Shown here: in pieces, positions 16,761-25,114 of the stretch
How positions within the stretch are numbered: the first letter of the stretch is position 1
Layout of the letters: each line of letters begins with the position of its first letter
NCBI RefSeq assembly: GCF_006351925.1
Contig: NZ_CP040924.1
Span: 2,919,001 to 2,983,000 of the forward strand
Length of the DNA: 64,000 bases
Direction of reading: 5' to 3'
From: Clostridium thermarum
Lineage (GTDB): Bacteria; Bacillota; Clostridia; Clostridiales; Clostridiaceae
Program-made: the position numbers and the translations under genes
The notes under the pieces: model-generated
Database searches by the model: none
What the model was told of the DNA's origin: nothing
The model's input: only the letters and a program-made list of their open reading frames with translations

Positions 16761-18271
16761 GTTTGTGTAAAATAGAAAAGACATGCTATTCTTTATTTGG
16801 AAATTATTACTGAGGTAAAACTCAGTAATAATTTTAATTTTTTGGGGAATTACTAAAAATAGATAGTGTAGCCTTTTGTTGATATTATTTTGTGCAATAT
16901 TTTTATTATTATACATAAATATTCTAAATAGTACAGGCTTCTCAATTACAGATATTGTTCAAGCCTTTCATCAAACCGTATACTAAGTTGTGCCAGTGTG
17001 CTGGCCCAATTCTGGATAGGTGCGGTCCATTTAAGCATTATCTGCTCCGTGGCAAGATATAGAGCCTTTATAAGAGAATCATCAGTAGGAAATACTGTCC
17101 GAATCTTTGTAAACTTTCTAAGTTGTCTATTAAAACCTTCCAATGCATTGGTCGTATAGATTATCTTTCGTATTTCCGGTGGAAAATCAAAGTAAGTAGA
17201 CAAGTTCTCCCAATTGTTTTTCCATGATTGTATAACTATTGGATACTTATCTCCCCACTTTTCCTCTAGCACTTGCAATGACTGAACTGCCATTGACTCA
17301 TTTACGGCTTGGTACACAGTCTTTAAATCCTTCAAAAAGGCGTTCATATCCTTTGAGGGGATATACTTTATAGAGTTTCTTATCTGATGTACTATGCAGT
17401 TCTGAATATTAACTACTGGGAAAACAGCTTTAATTGCATCTGGAAGCCCTTTAAGACCATCCATACAGGCTATGAATATATCCTGAACCCCTCTGTTTTT
17501 CAAGTCATTACAAACTGATAACCAGAATTTTGCTCCCTCGTGTTCACCAATCCATATTCCAAGAATGTCCTTACGGCCCTTCAAATCTAGGGCCATACAA
17601 ACATAGGCTGCTTTAGTAATTATTCTATGATCCTCCCTTACTTTAAAATGAACAGCATCCATGTATACTATGGGATACAGCGGATCTAGGGCCCTGTTCT
17701 GCCAGGCAACAACTGTATCCATTACTTTATCAGTGATCTTAGAAATCATTGCTGGGGAAATATCTACCCCGTACAGTTCATCTATTTCTGATTTAATGTC
17801 ATCCACAGACATACCTCTAGCATAAAGGCCTATAACCTTCTTATCAAGCTCATTGCACACAGTTTCATATTTTCTGACTATCTTTGGCTCAAATTCTGCT
17901 TTTCTGTCTCTTGGAACATCTACTGCAACTTCTCCAAAGCTAGTTTTTATATTCTTTGAACTATACCCATTCCTATAATTTTTATCAACATCCTCTTGTC
18001 TCTCATACTTTTTTCGGCTAAGGTGTTCCTCCATCTCTGCCTCTAGAAACTGCTGTATTATCCCTCCAAACAATCTCTGCATTAATCCATTCTTGCCAAC
18101 AAGGTCCTCCATGTTCTTACATTTACTCAATTCCTTATTCAAATCTATATCTGGTAATTCTAATAGGTTCATTTTTTATACTCCTCTCAAAAATATTTTA
18201 TAGTTATTATTTCCACAATTACCAGCTACACATACATAAAAAGAGCATACATAGATTTGATTTACACAAAT
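16761..18271 (-). mobile_element. IS256-family insertion sequence
   Basis: Imperfect terminal inverted repeats flank a single transposase gene: GTTTGTGTAAAATAG at 16761 and ATTTGTGTAAATCAA on the other strand ending near 18271. The matches continue to ACATGC/GTATGC. No clear target duplication is visible at these limits, so the exact ends are uncertain by a few bases. Confidence 0.75.
16946..18172 (-). CDS. IS256-family (mutator-type) transposase
   Basis: 408 residues, usual length for the family. Visible features: EAEMEEHLSRKKYER near the N-terminus, RNGYSSKNIKTSFGEVAVDV, VYMDAVHFKVR with the first catalytic Asp, FIACMDGLKGLPDAI with the second, and TTNALEGFNRQLRKFT with the Glu. It looks intact. 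GAGGAGTATAAAAA precedes ATG 18172. Confidence 0.93.
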   Translation of the reverse strand: MNLLELPDIDLNKELSKCKNMEDLVGKNGLMQRLFGGIIQQFLEAEMEEHLSRKKYERQEDVDKNYRNGYSSKNIKTSFGEVAVDVPRDRKAEFEPKIVRKYETVCNELDKKVIGLYARGMSVDDIKSEIDELYGVDISPAMISKITDKVMDTVVAWQNRALDPLYPIVYMDAVHFKVREDHRIITKAAYVCMALDLKGRKDILGIWIGEHEGAKFWLSVCNDLKNRGVQDIFIACMDGLKGLPDAIKAVFPVVNIQNCIVHQIRNSIKYIPSKDMNAFLKDLKTVYQAVNESMAVQSLQVLEEKWGDKYPIVIQSWKNNWENLSTYFDFPPEIRKIIYTTNALEGFNRQLRKFTKIRTVFPTDDSLIKALYLATEQIMLKWTAPIQNWASTLAQLSIRFDERLEQYL

Positions 18272-18283
18272 CTATGTATGCTC
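18243..18283. repeat. Perfect palindrome across the IS256 edge
   Basis: GAGCATACATAGATTTG and CAAATCTATGTATGCTC form a 17-bp inverted repeat around ATTTACA. It straddles the inferred element end, so one arm lies outside the IS. It may act as a terminator preventing readthrough into the transposase, or mark where the true end lies. Confidence 0.5.
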
Positions 18284-18329
18284 CCCTCCTAAAGCACAAA
18301 CTTCGTTTACAATTCTAAAATCGTGAGGC

Positions 18330-18550
18330 TCCTGCTCATGTTCAAATGACTCAAACATATCCATACCTCTATTCTCGCCTTCACCTCATCCATAATCTTA
18401 TCCTGAGTTGTCCTCCTTCCCTTCCAATGACACTATAACATTCTCACCAATCCCACCATCTACTATCAAATGATGTACAATAACTTTCTCAAGCTGCTTC
18501 TGCCTATGCAATCTCTTATTAGCCTGCTGATACAGCTCCAAGGACCAATT
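18330..18550 (-). pseudogene. C-terminal remnant of a phage-type SNF2/DEAD helicase
   Basis: Reading from 18550, the frame gives NWSLELYQQANKRLHRQKQ then KVIVHHLIVDGGIGENV and a stop at 18398. A shift of frame continues as DKIMDEVKARIE. The W-S-L-E-x-Y-x-Q-A-N-x-R-x-x-R-Q pattern is motif VI of the phage SNF2-like helicases. Only the last part remains and it is frameshifted. Confidence 0.7.
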
Positions 18551-18555
18551 AAGGT

Positions 18556-18777
18556 TTATAAATCCCAATTTTCTTCAACATCTATGGCAGCCTCTATAGC
18601 ATCTCTTTGCCATTCCGGATAATCTTCCAGTTCATCTACATCACACTCTTCTGCTATCCCCCATTGTTCCTAACCAATATAAATTACTTTGTTATTAGAC
18701 TTGTTATAATAGTAATTACCTTCATCATCGGCAAGTTCTAATGCTTCCATTACATCATCTAATTTAACCTTATTCAC
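18556..18777 (-). pseudogene. UPF0158-family remnant with in-frame stop
   Basis: From GTG 18777 (GAGGTGAAATTAAA upstream) the frame reads VNKVKLDDVMEALELADDEG, hits TAG at 18670-18672, and continues in the same frame with CDVDELEDYPEWQRDAIEAA. The L-x-D-(Y/F)-PEWQR motif is typical of UPF0158 proteins. A premature stop and a short C-terminus mark it as a pseudogene. Confidence 0.65.
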
Positions 18778-18957
18778 TTTAATTTCACCTCTGATACAAT
18801 ATTATCATCTTAGTATGTCCACTCTTAAAATTCTAAGACAAATTATAATTAAGATTACCTTTTGAAAGATACCTTCTTCATTTATTTATGATAAAATACA
18901 TTTATGAAATTATCAATAAAATTTTCATACACTGTATGTCTATTTACGGGGGGATAT

Positions 18958-19195
18958 AATTGCGCTCATGCTGTCCAAGACATAAGAGATTGAATAGAGC
19001 CAGAAGATTACAAGCTGCAGAGAAGTGGCTTCAAAAATATGCTGGAAGGAATATTGTAAAGGCTATAGCAAACATCTTGGCGTGAATTGATTGTGTGCAG
19101 CCTCGGAACTTCAAGCTTTAGGTTATGAAGTTACCGAAACATATATTCAGCAATTAAAAGCTGATGATTTAATATATCCTCATATAAACTTGAAC
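18958..19195 (+). pseudogene. Decayed phage-like hypothetical gene
   Basis: The segment reads RARRLQAAEKWLQKYAGRNI in one frame, then KGYSKHLGV, a stop, and LCAASELQALGYEVTETYI in another. The pattern (K-x-W, Y-x-G-K-N-I-V-x-G-Y-S-K-x-F-x-V, then LCA-x-x-ELQ-x-LG) recalls a conserved uncharacterised protein of clostridial phages and genomic islands. At least one frameshift and one stop are present. Confidence 0.5.
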
Positions 19196-19264
19196 TAATT
19201 CTTATATCCTTCTGAATCATCTTGTCTAGAATAGGTCTTATTTCCTCAACTATTCCCTGCAGTT

Positions 19265-19732
19265 CTATACCCCAAAGTTGCTTATACATAAGTTCCATAT
19301 TATTTCATCAACTTTTTTACATATATCCTCAAAGGATTCTTCAATCTCACTACTTAGATACAAATCAAAATCAAATTTGCGACCTTCTATACCGATTATT
19401 ATTCCACTTAATGATTTATAGTAGGTTTCAAGACCTCTTATCAAACTATATCCATGTTGAGAGAATAAACTTTGATTACTACTTAACTTATAAACATCCC
19501 TTAGTTCATTAGTTGTCACTGTTCCCGGAACAGTATCATACCAGGTTGCATCAAGTATTATTATAAAGTCTTCCTCTTCAATTTTGCTTAGGCAATACTG
19601 GAAATCCGTCTCTCCTATAATTACTTCCACACCCTTGTTCTGAAGTTTCTTACTTAGCTTTTCTGCAATGTGAATAGCCACACCATCATCACCCAGGAGC
19701 CTGTTTCCTATAGCTATTACTTTTATGGGCAT
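19265..19732 (-). CDS. hyaD: Hydrogenase maturation protease (HyaD/HycI family)
   Basis: 155 residues. The N-terminal VIAIGNRLLGDDGVAIHIAE is the family signature, with the nickel-binding acidic residues expected at Asp16 of the DDG motif, in IILDATWY and at His93 in SQHGYSL. It cleaves the C-terminal tail of the large subunit after nickel insertion. The start ATG 19732 overlaps the end of the large-subunit gene by 10 bp, which indicates coupled translation. No signal peptide, so it is cytosolic. Confidence 0.88.
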   Translation of the reverse strand: MPIKVIAIGNRLLGDDGVAIHIAEKLSKKLQNKGVEVIIGETDFQYCLSKIEEEDFIIILDATWYDTVPGTVTTNELRDVYKLSSNQSLFSQHGYSLIRGLETYYKSLSGIIIGIEGRKFDFDLYLSSEIEESFEDICKKVDEIIWNLCISNFGV

Positions 19733-21135
19733 ATAATCATCTCTACCGGCTGGAATCTATCGCTTATAACATGGGTGGCACAGGATATACATGGGTCGTA
19801 GGATCTTACAATCCTTCCTATTTCAACAGGCTGGTCCGGATTTTGAATCTCGGTTCCTATGAGAGCTTGTTCAATTACGCCTTTAATTCCCCTTGAGTCT
19901 GTTGGTGAACAGTTCCATGCACTTGGAGTTATTATGTTGTAGTGTTCTATTTTCTTGCCTTCAATTGATACCCAGTGTCCCAAAGCTCCTCTGGTAGTAT
20001 CTATAAGTCCGGTTCCCCGAGTACTATCTGGTATTTCATAAGTTCTTTGACCAACCTCTTCAAAACTAGCCCCTTCAAGCAAACCTTCTATGATTTCTAT
20101 TACTTTTTTAGCTTCGAGAACTCTTGCTATGGTCCTATCCATCATAGATACTCTGTTTTCATAATTCCCGCTCAAAATCATTCTGGCAAGGGGCCCTACT
20201 TCCATAGGATTACCTTCATAACGGGGCGCTTTAACCCAGCTGTAGCCCTGAGCTTTATCCATATCAGGTTCTGTCATCCCATAAAAAGGATTATCTTGAA
20301 CTGTTTCTCCAGTGTACCAGGAGCTATAGATATTTTCTGTTATTCTCATAGGTTCCAAGGGCTTAATCTGACCTCTCAGCATAACAGCTGGTTTCACGTA
20401 ATAAAGTTCTTTCTCTTTGTAGCTATCAAACACTCCATAGCTCATCAAATTACCATAACCCTGACCCATTTTAAAGTAGTCCTTATAATACTCGGAAATT
20501 GTATAAACATCCTCCAGCATTAAATTTATTATAAAGCTTTTGATATTTGATGCTAAAGATTTTAAATGAATAAATTTTGAAGCATCTAGTTTTTCTGTTA
20601 CTCCGCCAACAAAGATTCCATGATTGTGCGGTGCCTTTCCTCCAAGGACAGCTAGTCCCTGATGTGCCAATCTGCTGAACTTAATAGCCTCAAGATAATG
20701 CTGTGATATTTTCCTATTCAAAGCGTCCGGCAGCCTTAAATCATAGCCTCCTTTTGAGGACACTGGCTCTATATCAGGAGTAACTACAAAATCCGGTAAA
20801 GTATAAAGATAGAAATGACGTATATGATTCTGTATAAATTCCCAGCCATGGATAATATCCCTCAGCATTTTGTCATTTTCCTTTGGATACACCTGAAGGG
20901 CATCCTCAAGGGCAAGGGTCGATGTAACGGAATGGGCAGTTGAGCAGATTCCGCATATTCTCTCAGTAAAATATATAGCATCCAGGGCCGCCCTCCCTAT
21001 GAGCATCTTTTCAAAACCTCTAAAGAGCAGACCACTGCTTTTGGCATCAATCACCTTATTCTTTTCCACTTTAACTTCTATCTCCATAAAACCGCTTATC
21101 CGTGTTAACGGATTTACTGTTATTGTTCTACTCAT
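19723..21135 (-). CDS. hyaB: NiFe hydrogenase large subunit
   Basis: 470 residues. The two nickel-binding cysteine motifs are present: RICGICSTAHS with Cys61 and Cys64, and DPCISCATH with Cys449 and Cys452. His455 is followed by a 15-residue tail, VISDRFQPVEMIICP, that the maturation protease would remove. Start MSRTITVNPLTRISGFMEIE is typical. It carries the NiFe site that splits or forms H2. AAGAAGGTGAATTA precedes ATG 21135, 61 bp after the small-subunit stop. Known clostridial homologues (for example on pSOL1 of C. acetobutylicum) have the same order small-large-protease. Confidence 0.95.
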   Translation of the reverse strand: MSRTITVNPLTRISGFMEIEVKVEKNKVIDAKSSGLLFRGFEKMLIGRAALDAIYFTERICGICSTAHSVTSTLALEDALQVYPKENDKMLRDIIHGWEFIQNHIRHFYLYTLPDFVVTPDIEPVSSKGGYDLRLPDALNRKISQHYLEAIKFSRLAHQGLAVLGGKAPHNHGIFVGGVTEKLDASKFIHLKSLASNIKSFIINLMLEDVYTISEYYKDYFKMGQGYGNLMSYGVFDSYKEKELYYVKPAVMLRGQIKPLEPMRITENIYSSWYTGETVQDNPFYGMTEPDMDKAQGYSWVKAPRYEGNPMEVGPLARMILSGNYENRVSMMDRTIARVLEAKKVIEIIEGLLEGASFEEVGQRTYEIPDSTRGTGLIDTTRGALGHWVSIEGKKIEHYNIITPSAWNCSPTDSRGIKGVIEQALIGTEIQNPDQPVEIGRIVRSYDPCISCATHVISDRFQPVEMIICP

Positions 21136-21196
21136 TAATTCACCTTCTTTTAATAATAGATTAAAGCTCCACTTAATTGTCTAATCTCAATTATGT

Positions 21197-22072
21197 TTAG
21201 TAACTCACAAAAGGTTCCATGCCATCCGGAAAAGCAAAATTCGCACAGCCGATGCAGGGTGTATTATCTCCGATAGGCCAGTTAACCCTACCATTCCATT
21301 TTCTTGTGGGGCAATCAGTCCTTGTAACCGGCCCCCTGCAGCCCAATTTAAACATACAGGTTTCTTCTCCAAGTTTTCTTGCAAAAATCCCCTTGTCAAA
21401 GAAGGACCTCCTGGGGCATCGATCATGAATAGTCACTCCATAAAAGAGAATTGGCCTGTTTTGCGTATCCAGCTCCGGCCTTCCTCTTGTGATAATATGG
21501 GCCAAAGTTCCTATAACCCAGGCTGGATTACAGGGACATCCGGGAAGATTGATAGCTTCTCTTTGGAGCACAGTACTAATACTTACACTTTCCGACGGAT
21601 TAGGCCTTGCAGCTGAAATGCCACCGCTGGAAGCACAGGTGCCAACGGCAAGGACATATTTAGCTTTTTCACCTGCCATTTTAACTGCATCCAAGGCTGT
21701 TATATCCTTTTCCTTGTATTTAGCCACAATATTATAATTGCCGTCTTTTTTTAAGGATACTGCCCCATCAACCAATAATATAAATTCCGTTTCCAAGGTC
21801 CTCAAAAACTCTTCAAAGGCCCTTTCTCCTTCTTGGGCCATAATGCTGTTGTTGTAAGTAAGATTCACCATTTTCCTCAGAAAAAAAATCGCATCTGGGT
21901 CTGTTGCGTCCAAGAGAGAAATGATATTGCCCGAGCAACCTGTAGCCTCAAGCCATATGGCGTTTATCTTCTGCTTCTCTCCTCCCCCGATGCTTCGGAT
22001 AGCTTCATTTACCATACTTAATGCTGATAATTCCTTATCAGCTGATAAAGGACATTTTGCTTTACTACTCAA
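21197..22072 (-). CDS. hyaA: NiFe hydrogenase small subunit
   Basis: 291 residues from a TTG start at 22072 with GGGGAGGTAATAAG upstream. Cysteine ligands for iron-sulfur clusters are visible: EATGCSGN, VGTCASSGG, LPGCPCNP, and a C-terminal series including HDRCPRR, FKLGCRG, RTDCPTRKW and PCIGCANFAFPD. There is no Tat signal peptide and no C-terminal membrane anchor, so the enzyme is soluble and cytosolic. It is the first gene of a three-gene operon; no hyp accessory genes are in the window. Confidence 0.95.
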   Translation of the reverse strand: MSSKAKCPLSADKELSALSMVNEAIRSIGGGEKQKINAIWLEATGCSGNIISLLDATDPDAIFFLRKMVNLTYNNSIMAQEGERAFEEFLRTLETEFILLVDGAVSLKKDGNYNIVAKYKEKDITALDAVKMAGEKAKYVLAVGTCASSGGISAARPNPSESVSISTVLQREAINLPGCPCNPAWVIGTLAHIITRGRPELDTQNRPILFYGVTIHDRCPRRSFFDKGIFARKLGEETCMFKLGCRGPVTRTDCPTRKWNGRVNWPIGDNTPCIGCANFAFPDGMEPFVSY

Positions 22073-22160
22073 CTTATTACCTCCCCAAAATATTAATAAG
22101 GAACATCTTTAAAAAGTACTGTCTGTTTTCATGATTTTTCACTATATTTCTCGATGCTGT

Positions 22161-22189
22161 ATCATATATTTCTATGAATACAAGTTCAA
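22161..22189 (-). promoter_or_regulatory. Promoter of the hydrogenase operon
   Basis: On the minus strand TTGAAC (22184-22189), a 17-bp spacer and TATGAT (22161-22166), 90 bp before the TTG start of the small subunit. The intergenic space is shared with the divergent gene at 22300. Confidence 0.65.
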
Positions 22190-22299
22190 ACTTATTACTA
22201 TAATGCTTTTTATTTCTTATATTCTTTATTTAAACAGGTAGCACATCATAAAACCAATCATAAAATAATAGTGTAATCCATTTTACCAGGAGGATATTA

Positions 22300-23079
22300 A
22301 TGCATTATTCACAACCCTTTTATACTCCTAATAATTACTTTGGAGCTGCTCAAATGGAGAAATCATATAAAACCTTAGAAGAAGCTCTGTTTTTAATAAA
22401 AGAAGCTATTCAGGCCGAAAGAGAGGATGAGCTTTTTTATGATTATCTACTTTCTTTAGCTCCCTCAAAAGAAGAGAAGGATATTATTGCAAGTATCAGA
22501 GATGAGGAAAGAAAACACTATAAGTACTTCAAAGAAATATACTCTTTTTACACAAGGAAAAGTGCACCTTCACCAAACAACATCACTTTTGAAAAGCCAC
22601 AATCCTATATTGCTGGAGTTAGAAAAGCAAAATTTGGTGAACTAGGCGCAGTAGAAAGGTACAGAGATATAAGGGCAGGCATTCCTGATAGATACTATAG
22701 AGATATGGTATTTGAGATAATAACAGACGAATTAAAGCATGCTCATAAATATGATTATATTCTCTATTTAAGCTTAGAAAATAAGTATGCAACTGACAAA
22801 ACAAATTTAGGCACCACTTGGTCATCACAAGGGAATTTCTACAGGCAGCCAAGAGAATTCACTTTAGCTGAACTTGCCCAGTACGATGGTGCCATGGGAA
22901 GGCCTGCTTATGTGGCGGTTAACGGAATCGTTTATGATGTCAGCAATGAGGCAACCTGGGGAGGAGCAAGCCATTTTGGACTTATGGCAGGAAGGGATTT
23001 AAGTGCACAGTTTCAAGGCTGTCATGGAAGAGAAAGCATTTTAGCTAAACTGCCTAGGGTTGGCATATTGAAAGCATAA
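22300..23079 (+). CDS. Ferritin-like diiron domain fused to a cytochrome-b5-like domain
   Basis: 259 residues; AGGAGGATATTA precedes ATG 22300. The N-terminal part (about 20-165) is a ferritin/rubrerythrin-like four-helix bundle with diiron-type residues in AIQAEREDELFYDYL, IRDEERKHYKYF, GELGAVERYRDI and ITDELKHAHKYDY. The C-terminal part (about 185-257; FTLAELAQYDGAMGRPAYVA then HFGLMAGRDLSAQF and GCHGRESIL) is the short bacterial cytochrome-b5-like heme/steroid-binding fold. It is divergent from the NiFe hydrogenase operon. It could be an oxygen or peroxide protection or redox partner of the hydrogenase; this is inference. Soluble, no signal peptide. Confidence 0.8.
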   Translation: MHYSQPFYTPNNYFGAAQMEKSYKTLEEALFLIKEAIQAEREDELFYDYLLSLAPSKEEKDIIASIRDEERKHYKYFKEIYSFYTRKSAPSPNNITFEKPQSYIAGVRKAKFGELGAVERYRDIRAGIPDRYYRDMVFEIITDELKHAHKYDYILYLSLENKYATDKTNLGTTWSSQGNFYRQPREFTLAELAQYDGAMGRPAYVAVNGIVYDVSNEATWGGASHFGLMAGRDLSAQFQGCHGRESILAKLPRVGILKA

Positions 23080-23106
23080 TAATTAATACTTACCCAATTA
23101 TTTAAG

Positions 23107-23509
23107 GGTGAATTGAAAAGTTAACTTCCACTTTGTAGAATTAACTTCCACTGTAAAATTGATATAAAATAAAATTTCAGGTAGAATAACAAATTCTATA
23201 CTTTTTTAATGTAAAATGAGGTATAATTTAAGTAACTTGAGCAGTTTCTAGCTGATTTTGGGTATAGCAAACAAAGGGAGGCTTTAAGCATTATTTCAAT
23301 AGAGACTCTTTCCTCTAATGTAAAGTGTTTGAATTTAGCCATAATGAAAAACTCCTTCCTTACCAAGCAAGGATTACTGTAATAACGCATATATCAATAT
23401 AATAATTATTTTGTACTACTAAATTCCACTCTCTATACTCTTTCATATTTGTACAATTAAAATCCACTCTTATCACCTAGAGAGGTGGAATTTACTTTTG
23501 CAATTAAAG
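23107..23509 (-). mobile_element. 403-bp internally deleted copy of the IS30-family element
   Basis: Reading on the minus strand it begins CTTTAATTGCAAAAGTAAA like the element at 2884, keeps the first about 30 transposase codons (MAKFKHFTLEERVSIEIMLK from 23342) and then jumps at CCTCCCTTTG to sequence equivalent to 4433 onward, ending with the same double right-end repeats. The lost 1.3 kb is bounded by CCTCCCTTTC and CACCCTTTG, so a CCCTTT microhomology deletion is likely. It has both ends, so it could still be moved by the intact copy's transposase. No flanking 13-bp repeat is seen here. Confidence 0.8.
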
Positions 23510-23551
23510 GTTATTTTATTTGGGTTGTGTTACGGTTGTGTTATTTAACAT

Positions 23552-23581
23552 AAAAAACGCCTCCCGAAACTCGGGAAGCGT
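23552..23581 (-). terminator. Terminator of tRNA-Arg(TCG)
   Basis: On the minus strand ACGCTTCCCGAGTTTCGGGAGGCG... forms a long stem and ends in TTTTTTA, 8 bp after the tRNA. Confidence 0.9.
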
Positions 23582-23588
23582 GCTACAG

Positions 23589-23662
23589 TGCGCCTGACAG
23601 GAGTCGAACCTGCGACCTCCGGATTCGAAGTCCGTAACTCTATCCAGCTGAGCTACAAGCGC
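23589..23662 (-). tRNA. tRNA-Arg (TCG)
   Basis: Full cloverleaf: acceptor GCGCTTG/CAGGCGC, anticodon loop CTTCGAA, T arm GGTTCGACTCC. CCA is not encoded. It stands alone, with its own terminator. Confidence 0.95.
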
Positions 23663-23762
23663 ATATTAAAATTATTATAAACTATATCAGTTCATAATAA
23701 TATTTTATTACCGAATTATATTGTATCTCATTAATTCTATAACGTCAAGTCAATTTAGGAAA

Positions 23763-23790
23763 GAAGAACTGCCATACAGGCAGCTCTTCT
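23763..23790 (-). terminator. Hairpin after the BFD-like gene
   Basis: AGAAGAGCTGCC and GGCAGTTCTTCT form a 12-bp stem with one mismatch, just after the stop codon at 23794; the T run is short. Confidence 0.6.
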
Positions 23791-23793
23791 GAC

Positions 23794-24030
23794 TTAAAAC
23801 TCTCCATTTTTGTGTTGTTCAATTAAGGCCTCTATCTTGGGGGTACACCTTCTTCCCCCACAGCCACCAGAACCTGCGCCTGTTACTTTCTGAACATCCT
23901 TCACCGTAAGAGCTCCATTCTTAATGGCTACCTTAATCTTTGATCTTGGTATTGCCTTACATATACATACCTTAGTTAAGTTATCCATTATTTGGCTATT
24001 TATATTTTGTTCCATATCTATCTTCTCCAA
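23794..24030 (-). CDS. BFD-like [2Fe-2S]-binding protein
   Basis: 78 residues. Four cysteines are arranged as in bacterioferritin-associated ferredoxin-like domains: VCICKAI near residues 22-24, and GGCGGRRCTPKIE near 57-62. The domain is often an electron-transfer module or a [2Fe-2S] sensor in small clostridial proteins and NAD(P)H-nitrite reductases. Start ATG 24030 has GGAGAAGATAG close by; an internal ATG (residue 6) is an alternative. It stands alone between tRNA units. Confidence 0.8.
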   Translation of the reverse strand: MEKIDMEQNINSQIMDNLTKVCICKAIPRSKIKVAIKNGALTVKDVQKVTGAGSGGCGGRRCTPKIEALIEQHKNGEF

Positions 24031-24162
24031 TCATTATCTATCAATAATTACTATTATTTATACTATAACAGAAATATATTATGTCCTTCAACTTAAATTT
24101 TACCCATCCACCTTTATAAATTTGCTCATTAAATCATTTTCTATTCACAGCACTTAGAAATA

Positions 24163-24190
24163 TAAAAAAACCAGACAATATGTCTGGTTT
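24163..24190 (-). terminator. Terminator of the 20-gene tRNA array
   Basis: AAACCAGACA and TGTCTGGTTT pair; on the minus strand the stem is followed by TTTTTTTATA. It lies 8 bp after the last tRNA. Confidence 0.92.
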
Positions 24191-24197
24191 TTCCTTC

Positions 24198-24272
24198 TGG
24201 AGCGGAAGACGGGATTCGAACCCGCAACTTTCACCTTGGCAAGGTGACACTCTACCATTGAGTCACTCCCGC
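24198..24272 (-). tRNA. tRNA-Gly (GCC), copy 1
   Basis: GCGGGAGTGACTC...CTTGCCAAG...TTCCGCTCCA; CCA encoded. Last gene of the array in transcription order. Confidence 0.96.
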
Positions 24273-24295
24273 ATACTTTAATATTTTTAAATAAA

Positions 24296-24379
24296 TGGTG
24301 CAGATGAAGGGAGTCGAACCCCCACGCCGTAGGCGCTAGATCCTAAGTCTAGTGCGTCTGCCAATTCCGCCACATCTGC
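24296..24379 (-). tRNA. tRNA-Leu (TAG), copy 1
   Basis: 84-nt class II tRNA with a long variable arm; anticodon loop CTTAGGA; CCA encoded. Confidence 0.96.
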
Positions 24380-24384
24380 ACACA

Positions 24385-24460
24385 TGGTGGCTCACCGGGG
24401 AATCGAACCCCGGACACCATGATTAAAAGTCATGTGCTCTACCGACTGAGCTAGTGAACC
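24385..24460 (-). tRNA. tRNA-Lys (TTT), copy 1
   Basis: Acceptor GGTTCAC/GTGAGCC, anticodon loop CTTTTAA, CCA encoded. Confidence 0.96.
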
Positions 24461-24528
24461 ATATAAGGTTTTATTATTATGTCAATGCTAGATTCGCAAG
24501 TTTCCGAATCCATACTTACATAAATAAG

Positions 24529-24602
24529 GGTGAACGATGGGATTCGAACCCACGACAACCAGAGCCACAATCTGGTGCTCTACCAACTGAACTACGTCCA
24601 CC
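24529..24602 (-). tRNA. tRNA-His (GTG), copy 1
   Basis: Anticodon loop TTGTGGC; acceptor GTGGACG/CGTTCAC with G(-1) opposite C73; CCA not encoded. A 70-bp spacer precedes tRNA-Lys(TTT) downstream, where copy 2 has a Gln gene. Confidence 0.95.
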
Positions 24603-24609
24603 ATAATGG

Positions 24610-24685
24610 TGGTGCACCATCAGGGACTCGAACCCGGGACACCCTGATTAAGAGTCAGGTGCTCTACCAACTGAGCTAATGGTGC
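24610..24685 (-). tRNA. tRNA-Lys (CTT), copy 1
   Basis: Acceptor GCACCAT/ATGGTGC, anticodon loop CTCTTAA, CCA encoded. Confidence 0.96.
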
Positions 24686-24690
24686 ATGTA

Positions 24691-24767
<77 letters not shown>

Positions 24768-24773
24768 ATATTT

Positions 24774-24847
24774 TGGAGCGGGTGAAGGGAATCGAACCCT
24801 CGTAACCAGCTTGGAAGGCTGGCACTCTACCATTGAGTTACACCCGC
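24774..24847 (-). tRNA. tRNA-Gly (TCC), copy 1
   Basis: GCGGGTGTAACTC, anticodon loop CTTCCAA, CCA encoded. Confidence 0.96.
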
Positions 24848-24850
24848 AGG

Positions 24851-24926
24851 TGGTCGGGGTGACAGGGATTGAACCTGCGACCTCATGGTCCCAAACCACG
24901 CGCGCTCCCATCTGCGCCACACCCCG
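24851..24926 (-). tRNA. tRNA-Pro (TGG), copy 1
   Basis: CGGGGTGTGGCGCAG, anticodon loop TTTGGGA, CCA encoded. Starts the second repeat unit of the array. Confidence 0.96.
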
Positions 24927-24950
24927 ATATTTGCTATTTTTTAAAAAATA

Positions 24951-25026
24951 TGGTGCACCATCAGGGACTCGAACCCGGGACACCCTGATTAAGAGTCAGG
25001 TGCTCTACCAACTGAGCTAATGGTGC
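24951..25026 (-). tRNA. tRNA-Lys (CTT), copy 2
   Basis: Same sequence as the gene at 24610 over the mature tRNA. Ends the extra Gly-Arg-Lys triplet. Confidence 0.96.
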
Positions 25027-25031
25027 ATGTA

Positions 25032-25108
<77 letters not shown>

Positions 25109-25114
25109 ATATTT

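Noticed and set aside
19975..20523. 182-codon plus-strand frame
   Set aside because: Antisense shadow of the hydrogenase large subunit, rich in Ser, Phe and His, without a start signal.
23094..23522. 13-bp target duplication around the deleted IS30 copy
   Set aside because: The flanking 13-mers (CCAATTATTTAAG and GTTATTTTATTTG) do not match.
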